Positions 17,517-26,046 are shown, counted from the first letter of the stretch. The stretch is 64,000 nt of DNA from Novosphingobium sp. (GCF_027531025.1 NZ_JAPZQX010000001.1:33590-97589), one strand, 5' to 3'. Program-made: numbers and translations. Notes: generated by a model from the letters alone, not told the origin.

Positions 17517-18119
17517 CTACCTGATTTCGAGGCCGGCCTTCAGCGCGATCCGCACCGCGTCGGGCGAATTGCTCGCCTGCATCTTGCTCAGCAGGTGAGC
17601 CCGGTGAACTTCGACCGTGCGCGGGCTGATGCTCAGGTGCTCGCCGATCGCGCGGCTGGAAAGACCCTTGGCCATGCAGCCCAGCACTTCCTTCTCGCGC
17701 GGGGTCAGCCGGTTGACCAGCTCGCGCACCTGCGCTTCCGCCTCAAGATGCTCCCACCGTGGCTCATAGATCTCGACACAGTCGTCGATGATCCGGTCCA
17801 GTTCGTCGGCTGCAATCGGCCAGTCGAAATAGTCCACCGCGCCAAGCCGCATCGCTTCCACGAGCGCCCGCGACCGCAGCCGCTCGGCATAGGGCACGAC
17901 CGCGATCGGCTTGCCCACTTCCTTGCACCAATTGAGGAGGTCTGCCACCGCAGTGCCTTCGTCGTGGACCAGTACCACCTGGCGCTTGAACTTACCGCCG
18001 AGGAACTCGCGAAAGTCCTCGAAAGGCTCGGCGTGACGCCCGACCGAAGCCAGCACCCGGATCAAACCGGCGCGGTTGGCATAGCTGCTATCGATAACGG
18101 ATACGGATGTTTTGCTCAT
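17517..18119 (-). CDS. FixJ/LuxR-type response regulator with degenerate receiver
   Basis: 200 aa. The C-terminal 65 residues are a LuxR-type helix-turn-helix (L-T-P-R-E-K-E-V-L then R-T-V-E-V-H-R-A-H-L-L-S-K-M). The receiver half is odd: strand 3 reads V-V-L-V-H-D-E-G in place of the usual L-D-x-x-L-P, and the conserved lysine of the K-P motif is replaced (F-D-W-P-I). It may therefore work without phosphorylation or respond by protein contact. It converges on the hybrid kinase with 11 bp between stop codons, which ties it to the H-NOX cluster by position. FixJ-like in overall layout. Confidence 0.85.
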   Translation of the reverse strand: MSKTSVSVIDSSYANRAGLIRVLASVGRHAEPFEDFREFLGGKFKRQVVLVHDEGTAVADLLNWCKEVGKPIAVVPYAERLRSRALVEAMRLGAVDYFDWPIAADELDRIIDDCVEIYEPRWEHLEAEAQVRELVNRLTPREKEVLGCMAKGLSSRAIGEHLSISPRTVEVHRAHLLSKMQASNSPDAVRIALKAGLEIR

Positions 18120-18286
18120 GCATCCTACCTAGGGGAAGGTCGCTAGGAGAAACACTCATATCGGTTTCACTATGGCACCGTTGGGCCGGCAATCGATCCG
18201 AAAGTTGCAGCATTCACCGCCGCAGGGAATTTGTTAGCCCAGTCTCGCCGGGGATCGCGTACGAATATTTCGCAGCTGACCAGACG

Positions 18287-18601
18287 CTAGCCCTGGCGGC
18301 CGGTCTTCCACTTGGACAGCAGATGGTCGACGACCGGCAGGTAAAGCGGTTGTTCAAACTCCAGCCCGGCGGTGAGCCGGTTCCGCCAACGGACCTGGGC
18401 CCGTTGCGGCGCAAGGTTATCCAGGCTGATGACCAATTGGCCGGCATGGCTCAAGTCGTCATTGGCAAAGATGACCCGGCAACCGTGAGTCGACAGGTCG
18501 GTCACCGCCACGCTGCAACGCGATACCGTGCCATCACGGGTAGTGCCAGGCATGGCCAATTGACCGCGTGGTTCCCGACGTCGCACCATCTCTTCACTCA
18601 T
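18287..18601 (-). CDS. PilZ-domain protein
   Basis: 104 aa, a single PilZ domain that binds cyclic di-GMP. Both parts of the ligand motif are present: R-R-E-P-R near residue 8 and D-L-S-T-H-G about 30 residues later, followed by the usual C-terminal strand A-Q-V-R-W and G-L-E-F. The start M-S-E-E-M has a GGGAG just upstream. It lies 59 bp behind the Flp pilin gene on the same strand and may be co-transcribed with it, which would link c-di-GMP to pilus or surface behaviour (inference). Confidence 0.85.
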   Translation of the reverse strand: MSEEMVRRREPRGQLAMPGTTRDGTVSRCSVAVTDLSTHGCRVIFANDDLSHAGQLVISLDNLAPQRAQVRWRNRLTAGLEFEQPLYLPVVDHLLSKWKTGRQG

Positions 18602-18660
18602 GCTCCCTGCTCCCGGCCCTTTGAGGGCGCTTTGGCAATCAACGGTTCCCGCAGTGCACA

Positions 18661-18840
18661 CTAGTTCGCCCGATCAGGCTGCCGCATGGCCTGCGCCGCC
18701 ACATCCAGCCCAGCACCCAGTTCGCCCGCAAGGCCATCGATCGAAAGAGAGATGGCTACCGCGATGAGCGAGGCGGCGAAACCGTATTCAATTGCAGTTG
18801 TTCCGCTGCAATTCCGCAAAATCATCATCAATTTCTTCAA
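18661..18840 (-). CDS. Flp-family type IVb pilin
   Basis: 59 aa. A short positive leader (L-K-K-L-M-M-I-L-R-N) leads to C-S-G followed by T-T-A-I-E-Y-G-F-A-A-S-L-I-A, the processing and helix region of Flp/Fap pilins; a TadV/CpaA-type peptidase would cut after G. The start is TTG at 18840, supported by AAGGGGG six bases upstream; an in-frame ATG lies four codons on but has no such site. No other tad/cpa gene is in the window, so this is an isolated pilin. The region upstream is A+T-rich and holds a TTGACC that could be its -35 element. Confidence 0.8.
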   Translation of the reverse strand: MKKLMMILRNCSGTTAIEYGFAASLIAVAISLSIDGLAGELGAGLDVAAQAMRQPDRAN

Positions 18841-19126
18841 GTCTAACCCCCTTGGAGTATCAATGATGATCTAGCAGAGTCTGATCTTTAAAGGTCAATC
18901 AAAGAACAGCCTCGCAAACACCATACTTTTGATTTCATACACGATTTGTTTCTCGATATTAATTGCTTATAATTAGGTGTTTACGTGTATAGACCCCGCT
19001 TTCCCTCCTTGGTACCGACCCCTTGTGACGTTCGTCGTCAATTCGACCCGATCGGCGAACGTCACAATCAATGCCAAGCCGGCACCGCCCATCTGGCGAC
19101 GTGCCGAGTGATATGGGGAGCATGGC
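18841..19126. other. A+T-rich stretch upstream of the Flp pilin
   Basis: No gene that I can support. The part from 18870 to 18995 is much richer in A+T than its surroundings and probably carries the promoter of the leftward pilin gene. Confidence 0.4.
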
Positions 19127-19294
19127 TTGACCAGGATCGCCAAACTCCCGGGCAATGATCCCACGGGTGAACCCGCCGCTGGAACAGGGCAATCTGGCTG
19201 GACCAAGCCGCAACTTGTCCGCCTGGCTCCAGATGAAGCGTCGCATCTGCGGGCGCTCAGCGCCTTCGCCCAGGCCAGGACGCGTGCCTCCTAG
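19127..19294 (+). CDS. small hypothetical protein, 55 aa
   Basis: A TTG start with GGGGAG six bases upstream opens a 55-codon frame ending in TAG. The product has no membrane segment; it is P/G/A-rich at the N terminus and ends in a helical, alanine-rich segment (L-R-A-L-S-A-F-A-Q-A-R). I do not recognise the family. Support comes from the ribosome site and codon use typical of the genome. It could also be noncoding. Confidence 0.35.
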   Translation: MTRIAKLPGNDPTGEPAAGTGQSGWTKPQLVRLAPDEASHLRALSAFAQARTRAS

Positions 19295-19563
19295 GCAACG
19301 TTACACGCCGCCCCCAGGCTGATCGGCTGGGGCCTTATCCTGTTTGTTGTCAGAAGGGTGCGCGGGCCGCTTCGGTTTCGGCTTGCCGAGCCGCACGGGA
19401 CTATCGGCCACTGCGACCAGTCCGTGCATCGGCCGGCATCAGTCAGCAAACCAGTGGTTGAGAACTGATTGGCAAGCCCTGAAGCAGACCGTCGTTCAAG
19501 CCATGTTCGCCAGGCCCCAGCCAGCCGGTGGTTTGTAGTCGCAGACCTGCTAGGGATCGCGGC
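19295..19563. other. gene-free stretch with one hairpin
   Basis: CCCCAG (19312-19317) can pair with CTGGGG (19327-19332) just after the stop of the 55-codon frame, a weak terminator candidate whose tail is only moderately T-rich. Nothing else is recognised here. Confidence 0.35.
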
Positions 19564-19884
19564 ATGACCAAGATCCACAAGCTTTCCGGTACCGTCGACG
19601 TCGACGGGTTCCAATATGAGTGGGAGCTGCGCAGCGAGCCGCAGTGGAGCGAGCGTGAAGGCTGGAAAGGCATGACCGTCGCCTTGCTGCGCAAGCACAC
19701 GCAACGCGGCGCCTTGCTGGAGTTTCCCGCGCCGAAACGCTTGATGAAAGGTATGCAGCGAGGCCGCCTCCAGATCGGCGACGCCATTGTCATCAGAGGC
19801 ATTCAGGCGGCGTTACAAGCCGGCTGGGACCCTTCTTCGCGGGGAAAGCCGATGGTTTTCGAAGTCGATGCCGATGGCAACTAG
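19564..19884 (+). CDS. conserved-looking hypothetical protein, 106 aa
   Basis: Starts M-T-K-I-H-K-L-S-G-T-V-D-V-D-G-F and alternates charged and beta-forming residues, including W-E-L-R-S-E-P-Q-W-S and a final V-F-E-V-D-A-D-G-N. Cytosolic, no signal or membrane segment, no motif I can name. It converges on rlmJ with 23 bp between the stop codons. Codon use fits the genome, so I take it as real. Confidence 0.6.
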   Translation: MTKIHKLSGTVDVDGFQYEWELRSEPQWSEREGWKGMTVALLRKHTQRGALLEFPAPKRLMKGMQRGRLQIGDAIVIRGIQAALQAGWDPSSRGKPMVFEVDADGN

Positions 19885-19907
19885 CCTCAGGCCGCCTTGG
19901 GCTTGGC

Positions 19908-20738
19908 TCAGTCGTTCAGCCATTCGTCTGAGATCTCGCCGCTATGCCCCTCGGGTGCCAGTGCGGCGCGCAGGGCTTCCAGCAGGGGCGGCAACGCCTG
20001 CGTGAAGGCGTAGGGCGGGTTGACGATAAACAGGCCCGCGCCGTTATAAATGCCGGGCTGATCGCTATCGTAGAGCCAATGCTCCACGCACAGCAATTTC
20101 GGGATGCCGAGCTTGCGTAACTGCTCCTTCCACCGCGAATGCGTGGCGCGGTCTTTCAGCGGATACCAGATCACCGTCACGCCATGCGCCCATTTGCGGT
20201 GCGCCGCGGCAAGGCTAGCTATGATACGCGCGCGTTCATCGGTCTGCTCGTAGGGCGGATCGACTACAACCACGCCGCGAGGTGTTCGGGGCGGCAGCAT
20301 CGCCAGCCAGAACTCATAGGCGTCGCGCTGATGCACAGCGGCGGCTGTGCCGCGCATCGCGCCGCGCAGGGCCTGGACATCCTCGGGATGCTTTTCATTC
20401 AGGATCAGGGCATCCTGCGGACGCAGAAGCTGCGCCAGAAACTGCGGCGAGCCGGGATAGAGGCGCGGTTCGCCCCCCTCATTCACCGCCTGGACGGCGG
20501 CGCGGTAGTCATCCAGCAAGGGGTTCGGATCGGCCAAGGCCCGCAGCACGCCCTGCGTGGCTTCGCCGGTGCGTTGGGCATCCGCGCCATCAAGGTCGTA
20601 CAGCCCGCAGCCGGCATGGGTGTCGATCAGCGTCAGCGCGCTATCCTTGTGCTGCAAAGCGCGCACAAGCGCGATCAGCAGGCTGTGCTTCACGACATCG
20701 GCGCTATTGCCGGCATGAAAGGAATGGCGATAGTTCAT
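19908..20738 (-). CDS. rlmJ: 23S rRNA (adenine(2030)-N6)-methyltransferase RlmJ
   Basis: 276 aa. The N terminus M-N-Y-R-H-S-F-H-A-G-N-S-A-D-V-V-K-H is the family hallmark, T-H-A-G-C-G-L-Y is the S-adenosylmethionine-binding loop, and V-V-D-P-P-Y is the catalytic DPPY-type motif for N6-adenine methylation. Modifies A2030 of 23S rRNA. I start at the ATG of M-N-Y-R-H; upstream codons are not conserved in character. A monocistronic housekeeping gene. Confidence 0.95.
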   Translation of the reverse strand: MNYRHSFHAGNSADVVKHSLLIALVRALQHKDSALTLIDTHAGCGLYDLDGADAQRTGEATQGVLRALADPNPLLDDYRAAVQAVNEGGEPRLYPGSPQFLAQLLRPQDALILNEKHPEDVQALRGAMRGTAAAVHQRDAYEFWLAMLPPRTPRGVVVVDPPYEQTDERARIIASLAAAHRKWAHGVTVIWYPLKDRATHSRWKEQLRKLGIPKLLCVEHWLYDSDQPGIYNGAGLFIVNPPYAFTQALPPLLEALRAALAPEGHSGEISDEWLND

Positions 20739-20989
20739 TTCGGCGCAAAACCCTGACGATCTGCCTCTAATCGAAACTGCGGGGCGCGAAAGCCGAGCCC
20801 GAGGCGGTTGAAGCACCCAATCCGTTGCCCGTACAGGGGCGAGCGGAAACCTTCAAAGCACTTCTGCGCGAGGTCTGAAGCCCGCGTCTGCTCATGTCGG
20901 CAAGGGCTGGCACTGGTGTTATCAGTCTAATCGCAACTTGTCGCCGATTGGCGGCGCTGAGGCTTTGAGAAGACCGGTGCTGGGGGGTG
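20739..20989. other. gene-free stretch between rlmJ and tRNA-Ser
   Basis: I see no coding frame and no structured RNA here. It should contain the rlmJ promoter and, next to 20990, the 3' flank of the tRNA. Confidence 0.4.
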
Positions 20990-21080
20990 TGGCGGAGCGG
21001 GAGGGATTCGAACCCTCGATACGCTTTTGACGTATACTCACTTTCCAGGCGAGCGCCTTCGACCACTCGGCCACCGCTCC
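20990..21080 (-). tRNA. tRNA-Ser (anticodon GGA)
   Basis: Read on the minus strand: acceptor GGAGCGG pairs with CCGCTCC, followed by discriminator G and an encoded CCA. The anticodon loop is C-T-GGA-A-A in a CTCGC/GTGAG-type arm, a long variable arm is formed by TATACG/CGTATC-like sequence, and the T arm contains GGTTCGAATCC. The long variable arm and the anticodon identify serine. Confidence 0.97.
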
Positions 21081-21224
21081 GCACTAAGCCTGATCGGATC
21101 GCACGCAGTGCGGGCCGTGAATCAGGCGACCAACTCAATCGGCCTGGATGGACTGCGCCCTAGCGGCGGTGGGCGGCGGGCGCAAGCATTGGCGGTGCGG
21201 GGACAAATGCCTATCTCTCCCGGC

Positions 21225-21629
21225 ATGACCCGCACCTTTGGCCTTGCCCCCTCCGCCGCCGAGATCGAAACCCTGGCTCTGGCTGCGCTGGCCAGCCTGC
21301 CCGAACCCTTTGCCGCGCATCTTGCTGGCGTGGTGTTGCAGGTGGAGGAGTTCGCCGATGCCGAAACGCTGGCCAGCGTCGGGCTGGACGAGCCATTCGA
21401 GCTGACCGGGATCTACGAGGGTGTGCCGGTGGGCGACAAGCACTCAGCGCCCAGCGGCACCCTGCCCGACCGGATCCGCCTGTTTCGCGCGCCGATCCTC
21501 GATGAATGGGCCGCGCGCGGGGATGAGACACTGGAACACCTGGTGGCGCACGTGGTGATCCACGAGGTTGGCCACCATTTCGGCCTGAGCGATGCCGATA
21601 TCGAGGCGCTGGAGGACGCGGCGGACTAA
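21225..21629 (+). CDS. metallopeptidase family protein (zincin-like, PF06262 type)
   Basis: 134 aa. The zinc-binding HExxH motif is present as V-I-H-E-V-G-H-H-F-G near the C terminus, preceded by the family pattern F-R-A-P-I-L-D-E-W and L-E-H-L-V-A-H-V. This family is widespread in alphaproteobacteria as a small soluble zincin of unknown substrate. An ATG six codons upstream (21207) is equally possible as start. It lies 145 bp right of the tRNA-Ser gene and 39 bp before the next gene. Confidence 0.85.
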   Translation: MTRTFGLAPSAAEIETLALAALASLPEPFAAHLAGVVLQVEEFADAETLASVGLDEPFELTGIYEGVPVGDKHSAPSGTLPDRIRLFRAPILDEWAARGDETLEHLVAHVVIHEVGHHFGLSDADIEALEDAAD

Positions 21630-21668
21630 CGGCTTGCAGCAATGCGATTTGCTGGCAAAGTCCGGGCC

Positions 21669-22688
21669 ATGCGCAAACACCTGCTCCCCCTTACCGCCCT
21701 GCTTTCCGCCACCGCGCTGACCGCGCAGGAGAAGGCCGCCGTCCCTTCCCCGCCCGAGATCGTCAACGCCGCGCCCAAGGCGGACTGGGTGGCGATTGCC
21801 CCGTCCGACCTCATGGTGATGGACCTGACGCCGGACACGAAAGGCAAGCCGCGCCGCGTGGTGATCCAGCTGATGCCCGCGCCGTTCAGCGAGGGTTGGG
21901 TGAGCAACATCCGCAAGCTGGCGGCGGCGCGATTCTGGGACGGGCTGAGCATCAACCGGGTGCAGGAGAATTACGTCGTGCAGTGGGGCGATGCGAATGG
22001 CGAGGACCAGGCCAAGGCGCGCAGGTTGCCGGATGGTTTGGCGGTGGTGCCGGAAAGCGCTTACGAATTGCCCGTCAGCCGCCCGGCTTTCTGTCGCTCT
22101 GGCGACCTTGCAGTTTGCCGTCAGCCGGGAGCTATCAACCACGACACGATCAATTCCCGAAATGGCTCAATGCACGATCCGTACCGCGGAAATGACGGCT
22201 TTTGGCGTGGCTGGCCTGTCGCCGCCGAAATGCCGACCGTAAGCATCATCCCGGGCGATCGGAATGAGCCAAGCACAGTGTGGCCCGTCCACTGCTACGG
22301 CATGGTTGGCGTCGGGCGCGATATGCCGCCCAACACCGGCACCGGGGCCGAACTCTATACCGTGATCGGCCATGCCCCGCGCCATCTCGATCGCAACATT
22401 GCCCTGGTCGGCCGGGTGATCGAGGGGATCGAGCACCTCTCCAGCCTGCCGCGCGGGACCGGGGCGCTGGGCTTCTATGAAACGGCGGAAGAGCGCACGC
22501 CAATCGTCTCGGTGCGGATCGGCACCGAGGTGAACGGCCTGCCGGCTTACGAATACCTCTCGACCGAGAGCGCCAGCTTTGCCCGCTATGCCGATGCCCG
22601 CGCCAACCGCCGCGATGCCTTCTTCATCCGCCCGGCTGGCGGGGCGGACGTGTGCAACATCCCGGTGCCGGTGCGGCGGGTGAAGTGA
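21669..22688 (+). CDS. cyclophilin-type peptidyl-prolyl isomerase, exported
   Basis: 339 aa with a signal peptide ([14 protein letters not shown]). Cyclophilin landmarks are [26 protein letters not shown] and [14 protein letters not shown], so a periplasmic folding role is likely. Residues about 140-205 contain a stretch that I cannot align with the family and that is less G+C-rich than its flanks; it carries cysteines and asparagines unlike the rest. The last codon overlaps the next start (GTGA), which suggests translational coupling. Confidence 0.85.
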   Translation: MRKHLLPLTALLSATALTAQEKAAVPSPPEIVNAAPKADWVAIAPSDLMVMDLTPDTKGKPRRVVIQLMPAPFSEGWVSNIRKLAAARFWDGLSINRVQENYVVQWGDANGEDQAKARRLPDGLAVVPESAYELPVSRPAFCRSGDLAVCRQPGAINHDTINSRNGSMHDPYRGNDGFWRGWPVAAEMPTVSIIPGDRNEPSTVWPVHCYGMVGVGRDMPPNTGTGAELYTVIGHAPRHLDRNIALVGRVIEGIEHLSSLPRGTGALGFYETAEERTPIVSVRIGTEVNGLPAYEYLSTESASFARYADARANRRDAFFIRPAGGADVCNIPVPVRRVK

Positions 22689-23023
22689 CCCTTCGGCAAG
22701 CTCAGGGTGAGCGGGAAATCATTGCGCACACCGGCACCCTGTGGCGCTGGACTGGCGGTGCTTCCGGCGGCTCGTGGCATTTCCTGACAATCGACGGGGC
22801 AGCGGGCGAGGCCTTGTCCGGCACGGCGCTGATGCGGCGGATGGAAAAGACCATCGGCGGGTTCGGCTCGCTGAAGGTGACCGCAACGATCGGTGGAAGC
22901 ACCTTCAGGACATCGCTGTTCCCGTCGAAAGAGCTGGGCTGGCTGCTGCCGGTCAAGGCCAGCGTCCGCAAGGCCGAAGGGATCGGCGAAGGCGATGCGG
23001 TGGACGTGACGCTGGAAGTCTAG
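22685..23023 (+). CDS. DUF1905 domain protein
   Basis: 112 aa. The domain runs from T-G-T-L-W-R-W-T-G to V-D-V-T-L-E-V and includes W-H-F-L-T-I and F-P-S-K-E-L-G-W-L-L-P-V-K, the signature of DUF1905, a small beta-rich domain of unknown role. The proposed GTG start overlaps the isomerase stop by four bases. The first ten codons are made of a dispersed repeat (22689-22714), so the original start may have been further in. The stop shares a CTAG with the convergent rsh gene. Confidence 0.75.
   Translation: MTLRQAQGEREIIAHTGTLWRWTGGASGGSWHFLTIDGAAGEALSGTALMRRMEKTIGGFGSLKVTATIGGSTFRTSLFPSKELGWLLPVKASVRKAEGIGEGDAVDVTLEV
22689..22714. repeat. dispersed repeat of the CTTCGGCAAGCTCAGG type
   Basis: CCCTTCGGCAAGCTCAGGGT and a few bases beyond match the kind of short repeat scattered through many sphingomonad and related genomes (family knowledge). 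The CCCT/AGGG ends can pair. Only this copy is in the window. Confidence 0.5.
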
Positions 23024-25110
23024 ATCCGCTCGGCCTGGGCCACGGCATCGCTGGCGCGCAGCGCGGACACGATGCGGGTCAGGTGCGCCAGGTCGGTCAC
23101 CTCGATCTCCGCCTCGTACGTACTGAACAGCTCATCGCGGTTGGAGTTTTCCAGCGCGGCGATATTCGCGCGGTTGCCGGCGAAGATGCCCGCCGCTTCG
23201 GCCAGGGTGCCGGGCCGGTTGTGCAGCACCATGCGGATCCGCCCGACCGCGCCGGTGGTGCGTTCGCCCCATGACAGGTCGAGCCAATCGGCATCGACTC
23301 CGCTGGCCAGCGCCATGCAGTCAATCGCATGGACTTCCACCCCCTTGCCCGGCACGCGCACGCCCACGATCCGGTCACCCGGGACCGGATGGCAGCATTC
23401 GGCCAGGTGGAAAGCCACGCCCGCCGTCAGCCCGCGGATCGAGATCGCGCGTTCCTGTCGCGGCCAGTGATCGGGATCGGGCAGGTGCTTGGTGCTGCCC
23501 GGCACCAGGGCTTCCATCACCGCGCGGTCATCCAGCTTGGCCGTGCCGATGGCCACCAGCAAGTCTTCCTCACTGGCCAGGCCCAGCCGCTTGAACGCGT
23601 CGCGCACCGCCTTCTTGCCGATCTTAGCGGGCAACCGGTCAGAGATCTCTTCCAGCAGCTTGCGGCCGATCGCGGCAACTTCCTGGCGTTCCTTGGCGCG
23701 CACGGCGCGGCGGATCGCGGCGCGGGCCTTGCCCGTCACGACGAAGCCCAGCCAGGCCAGCTGCGGCGCGGCGCTCTTGCTCTTGATGATTTCCACCACG
23801 TCGCCGTTGTTCAACTCGGTCCGCAGCGGCATGTGGCGACCGTTGATCTTGGCTCCCACGGCAAAGTTGCCGAGGTCCGAGTGGACTGCATAGGCAAAGT
23901 CCACCGGGGTCGATCCCTTGGGCAACTGGTGCAACGCGCCCTTGGGGGTGAAGGCAAAGATGCGATCCTGGTAGATCGCCATGCGGGTATGTTCGAGCAG
24001 TTCCTCGGCATCGTGGCTGGCGTCGACGATCTCGATCAGGTCGCGCAGCCAGCCGACCTGGCCATCGGGCTTGTCACCCTGCTTGTAGGCCCAGTGGGCG
24101 GAGAGGCCGAACTCGTTGGTCCGGTGCATCTCGTGGGTGCGGATCTGCACCTCCATCCGCATCGAGTTCTCATAGATCAGGCTGGTGTGGAGCGAGCGAT
24201 AGCCGTTCGACTTGGGCGTGGAGATGTAGTCCTTGAACCGGCCCGGAATCATCTGCCAGGTGGTGTGGAGCACCCCCAGCGCGCGATAGCAGTCCTGCGA
24301 GCTGTCGGTCAGCACGCGGAAGGCCATGATATCGGTGATCTGTTCGAACGAGACGTGCCGTTCGGCCATCTTCTTCCAGATCGAATAGGGGTGCTTCTCG
24401 CGCCCTGAAACCTCCACCTTCAGCCCGGCTTCGGCCAGCGCCTGCTTGATCGCCAGCGCAATGGCATCGACCTGGCCGCCATCGGTCTCGCGGATCTGGG
24501 CCAGCCGCCCGGTGATCGTGGCATAGGCTTCCGGTTCCAGCTGCTCGAAGGCCAGCAACTGCATCTCGCGCATGTATTCGTACATCCCCACGCGCTCGGC
24601 CAGCGGGGCATAGATATCCATCGTTTCGCGGGCGATGCGGCGGCGCTTGTCCGGGTTCTTGATGAAATGCAGCGTGCGCATGTTGTGCAGCCGGTCGGCC
24701 AGCTTGACCAGCAACACGCGGATATCCTCGCTCATTGCGAGGAGGAACTTCCTGAGGTTCTCGGCGGCGCGCTCGTTCTCGCCCATCGCCTCGATCTTCG
24801 ACAGCTTGGTCACGCCATCGACCAGCCGGGCGACATCCGGCCCGAACAGCTTCTCGATCTCTTCGGGGGTGGCGAGGGTGTCTTCCACCGTATCGTGCAA
24901 CAGCGCGGTAACGATGGTTTCCTGGTCGAGCTTCAGCTCGGTCATCAGCCCCGCGACTTCGACCGGATGGCTGAAATAGGGATCGCCGCTGGCCCGCTTC
25001 TGGCTGCCGTGCTTCTGCACCGTATAGACATAGGCCCGGTTGAGCATCGCCTCATCGGCGTCCGGGTCATAGGCGAGCACCCGCTCGACAAGTTCATACT
25101 GGCGCAGCAT
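23020..25110 (-). CDS. bifunctional (p)ppGpp synthetase/hydrolase, RelA/SpoT family
   Basis: 696 aa. Domains in order: an HD hydrolase domain with A-L-L-H-D-T-V-E-D, a synthetase domain with F-K-D-Y-I-S-T-P-K-S-N-G-Y-R-S-L-H and V-Q-I-R-T, a TGS domain around F-T-P-K-G-A, and a C-terminal ACT domain. Both catalytic halves look intact. Alphaproteobacteria usually carry a single such enzyme that makes and degrades the alarmone of the stringent response. ATG start with M-L-R-Q-Y-E-L-V-E-R-V. Its stop codon overlaps that of the DUF1905 gene. Confidence 0.95.
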   Translation of the reverse strand: MLRQYELVERVLAYDPDADEAMLNRAYVYTVQKHGSQKRASGDPYFSHPVEVAGLMTELKLDQETIVTALLHDTVEDTLATPEEIEKLFGPDVARLVDGVTKLSKIEAMGENERAAENLRKFLLAMSEDIRVLLVKLADRLHNMRTLHFIKNPDKRRRIARETMDIYAPLAERVGMYEYMREMQLLAFEQLEPEAYATITGRLAQIRETDGGQVDAIALAIKQALAEAGLKVEVSGREKHPYSIWKKMAERHVSFEQITDIMAFRVLTDSSQDCYRALGVLHTTWQMIPGRFKDYISTPKSNGYRSLHTSLIYENSMRMEVQIRTHEMHRTNEFGLSAHWAYKQGDKPDGQVGWLRDLIEIVDASHDAEELLEHTRMAIYQDRIFAFTPKGALHQLPKGSTPVDFAYAVHSDLGNFAVGAKINGRHMPLRTELNNGDVVEIIKSKSAAPQLAWLGFVVTGKARAAIRRAVRAKERQEVAAIGRKLLEEISDRLPAKIGKKAVRDAFKRLGLASEEDLLVAIGTAKLDDRAVMEALVPGSTKHLPDPDHWPRQERAISIRGLTAGVAFHLAECCHPVPGDRIVGVRVPGKGVEVHAIDCMALASGVDADWLDLSWGERTTGAVGRIRMVLHNRPGTLAEAAGIFAGNRANIAALENSNRDELFSTYEAEIEVTDLAHLTRIVSALRASDAVAQAERI

Positions 25111-25188
25111 CTGAAGCCTAGATGGGGGGCAAAGGCCCCGCAGGGCAAGGGGTTTTAGGGCCGGGCCGGCTCCCGATCAGCTCCCCGA

Positions 25189-26046
25189 TCAACTCCAGGT
25201 CGCTTCGGGCGGCAGGCTCATCAGGATCGCGTCGATATTGCCGCCGGTCTTCAGGCCGAACAGGGTGCCCCGGTCATAGACCAGGTTGAATTCCGCATAA
25301 CGCCCGCGCCATTCGAGCTGCTGGCGCTTGTCGGCCTCGGTGAAGGCCATGCCCATGCGCCGCCGCACCAGCTGAGGAAACACGCTGAGGAAGGCCTCGC
25401 CCACATCGCGGGTGAAGGCGAAATTGGCCTCGAACCTGGCATCGTCAGGGCAGTCGAGGTGATCGTAGAAGATCCCGCCCACGCCGCGATGGACGCCCCG
25501 GTGCGGGATGAAGAAGTACTCGTCGGCCCAGGCCTTGAACTTCGGATAGTACTCGGGATCGTGGGCATCGCAGGCGGCCTGGAAGGCTGCGTGAAACTCG
25601 GCCGTATCTTCCGCATAGGGGATCGGGGGGTTGAGATCGCCGCCGCCGCCGAACCAGGCCTTGGTCGTGGTCAGGAAGCGGGTGTTCATGTGCACGGCGG
25701 GCACGTGCGGGTTGGCCATGTGCGCGACCAGGCTGATGCCGGTAGCGGTGAAGTGCGGGTTCTCCACGCTCGCGCCATTGATGCTGGCGGCGAATTGCGG
25801 CGCGAAGCTGCCGTGGACGGTAGAGACGTTGACGCCAACCTTTTCGAACACCTGGCCCTTCATCACCCCGCGGGTGCCGCCGCCGGGATTGGGGTTGCCT
25901 TCCTCCTCGCGCTGCCACGAGGTGTACTCGAACCGCGCCGGGCTGCCGGCTTCGGCCTCGATGCTCTCGAATTCGGCGCAGATCCGGTCGCGCAGGCTTT
26001 CGAACCAGGCCTTGGCGCGGGCGGTGTGGGGGATCCAGTCGGTCAT
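25189..26046 (-). CDS. hemF: oxygen-dependent coproporphyrinogen III oxidase HemF
   Basis: 285 aa. Converts coproporphyrinogen III to protoporphyrinogen IX in heme synthesis using O2. Family segments include G-G-G-T-R-G-V-M-K-G, F-A-A-S-I-N-G-A-S, W-F-G-G-G-G-D-L-N-P, the H-R-G-V-H-R-G-V-G-G-I-F-Y-D stretch and R-G-R-Y-A-E-F-N-L-V-Y-D-R-G-T. Full length. Divergent from pdeM, with 59 bp between the two starts. Confidence 0.97.
   Translation of the reverse strand: MTDWIPHTARAKAWFESLRDRICAEFESIEAEAGSPARFEYTSWQREEEGNPNPGGGTRGVMKGQVFEKVGVNVSTVHGSFAPQFAASINGASVENPHFTATGISLVAHMANPHVPAVHMNTRFLTTTKAWFGGGGDLNPPIPYAEDTAEFHAAFQAACDAHDPEYYPKFKAWADEYFFIPHRGVHRGVGGIFYDHLDCPDDARFEANFAFTRDVGEAFLSVFPQLVRRRMGMAFTEADKRQQLEWRGRYAEFNLVYDRGTLFGLKTGGNIDAILMSLPPEATWS

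Noticed and set aside
18686..18874. 62-codon plus-strand frame in the Flp region
   Set aside because: The minus strand gives a textbook Flp pilin with a ribosome site in the same place.
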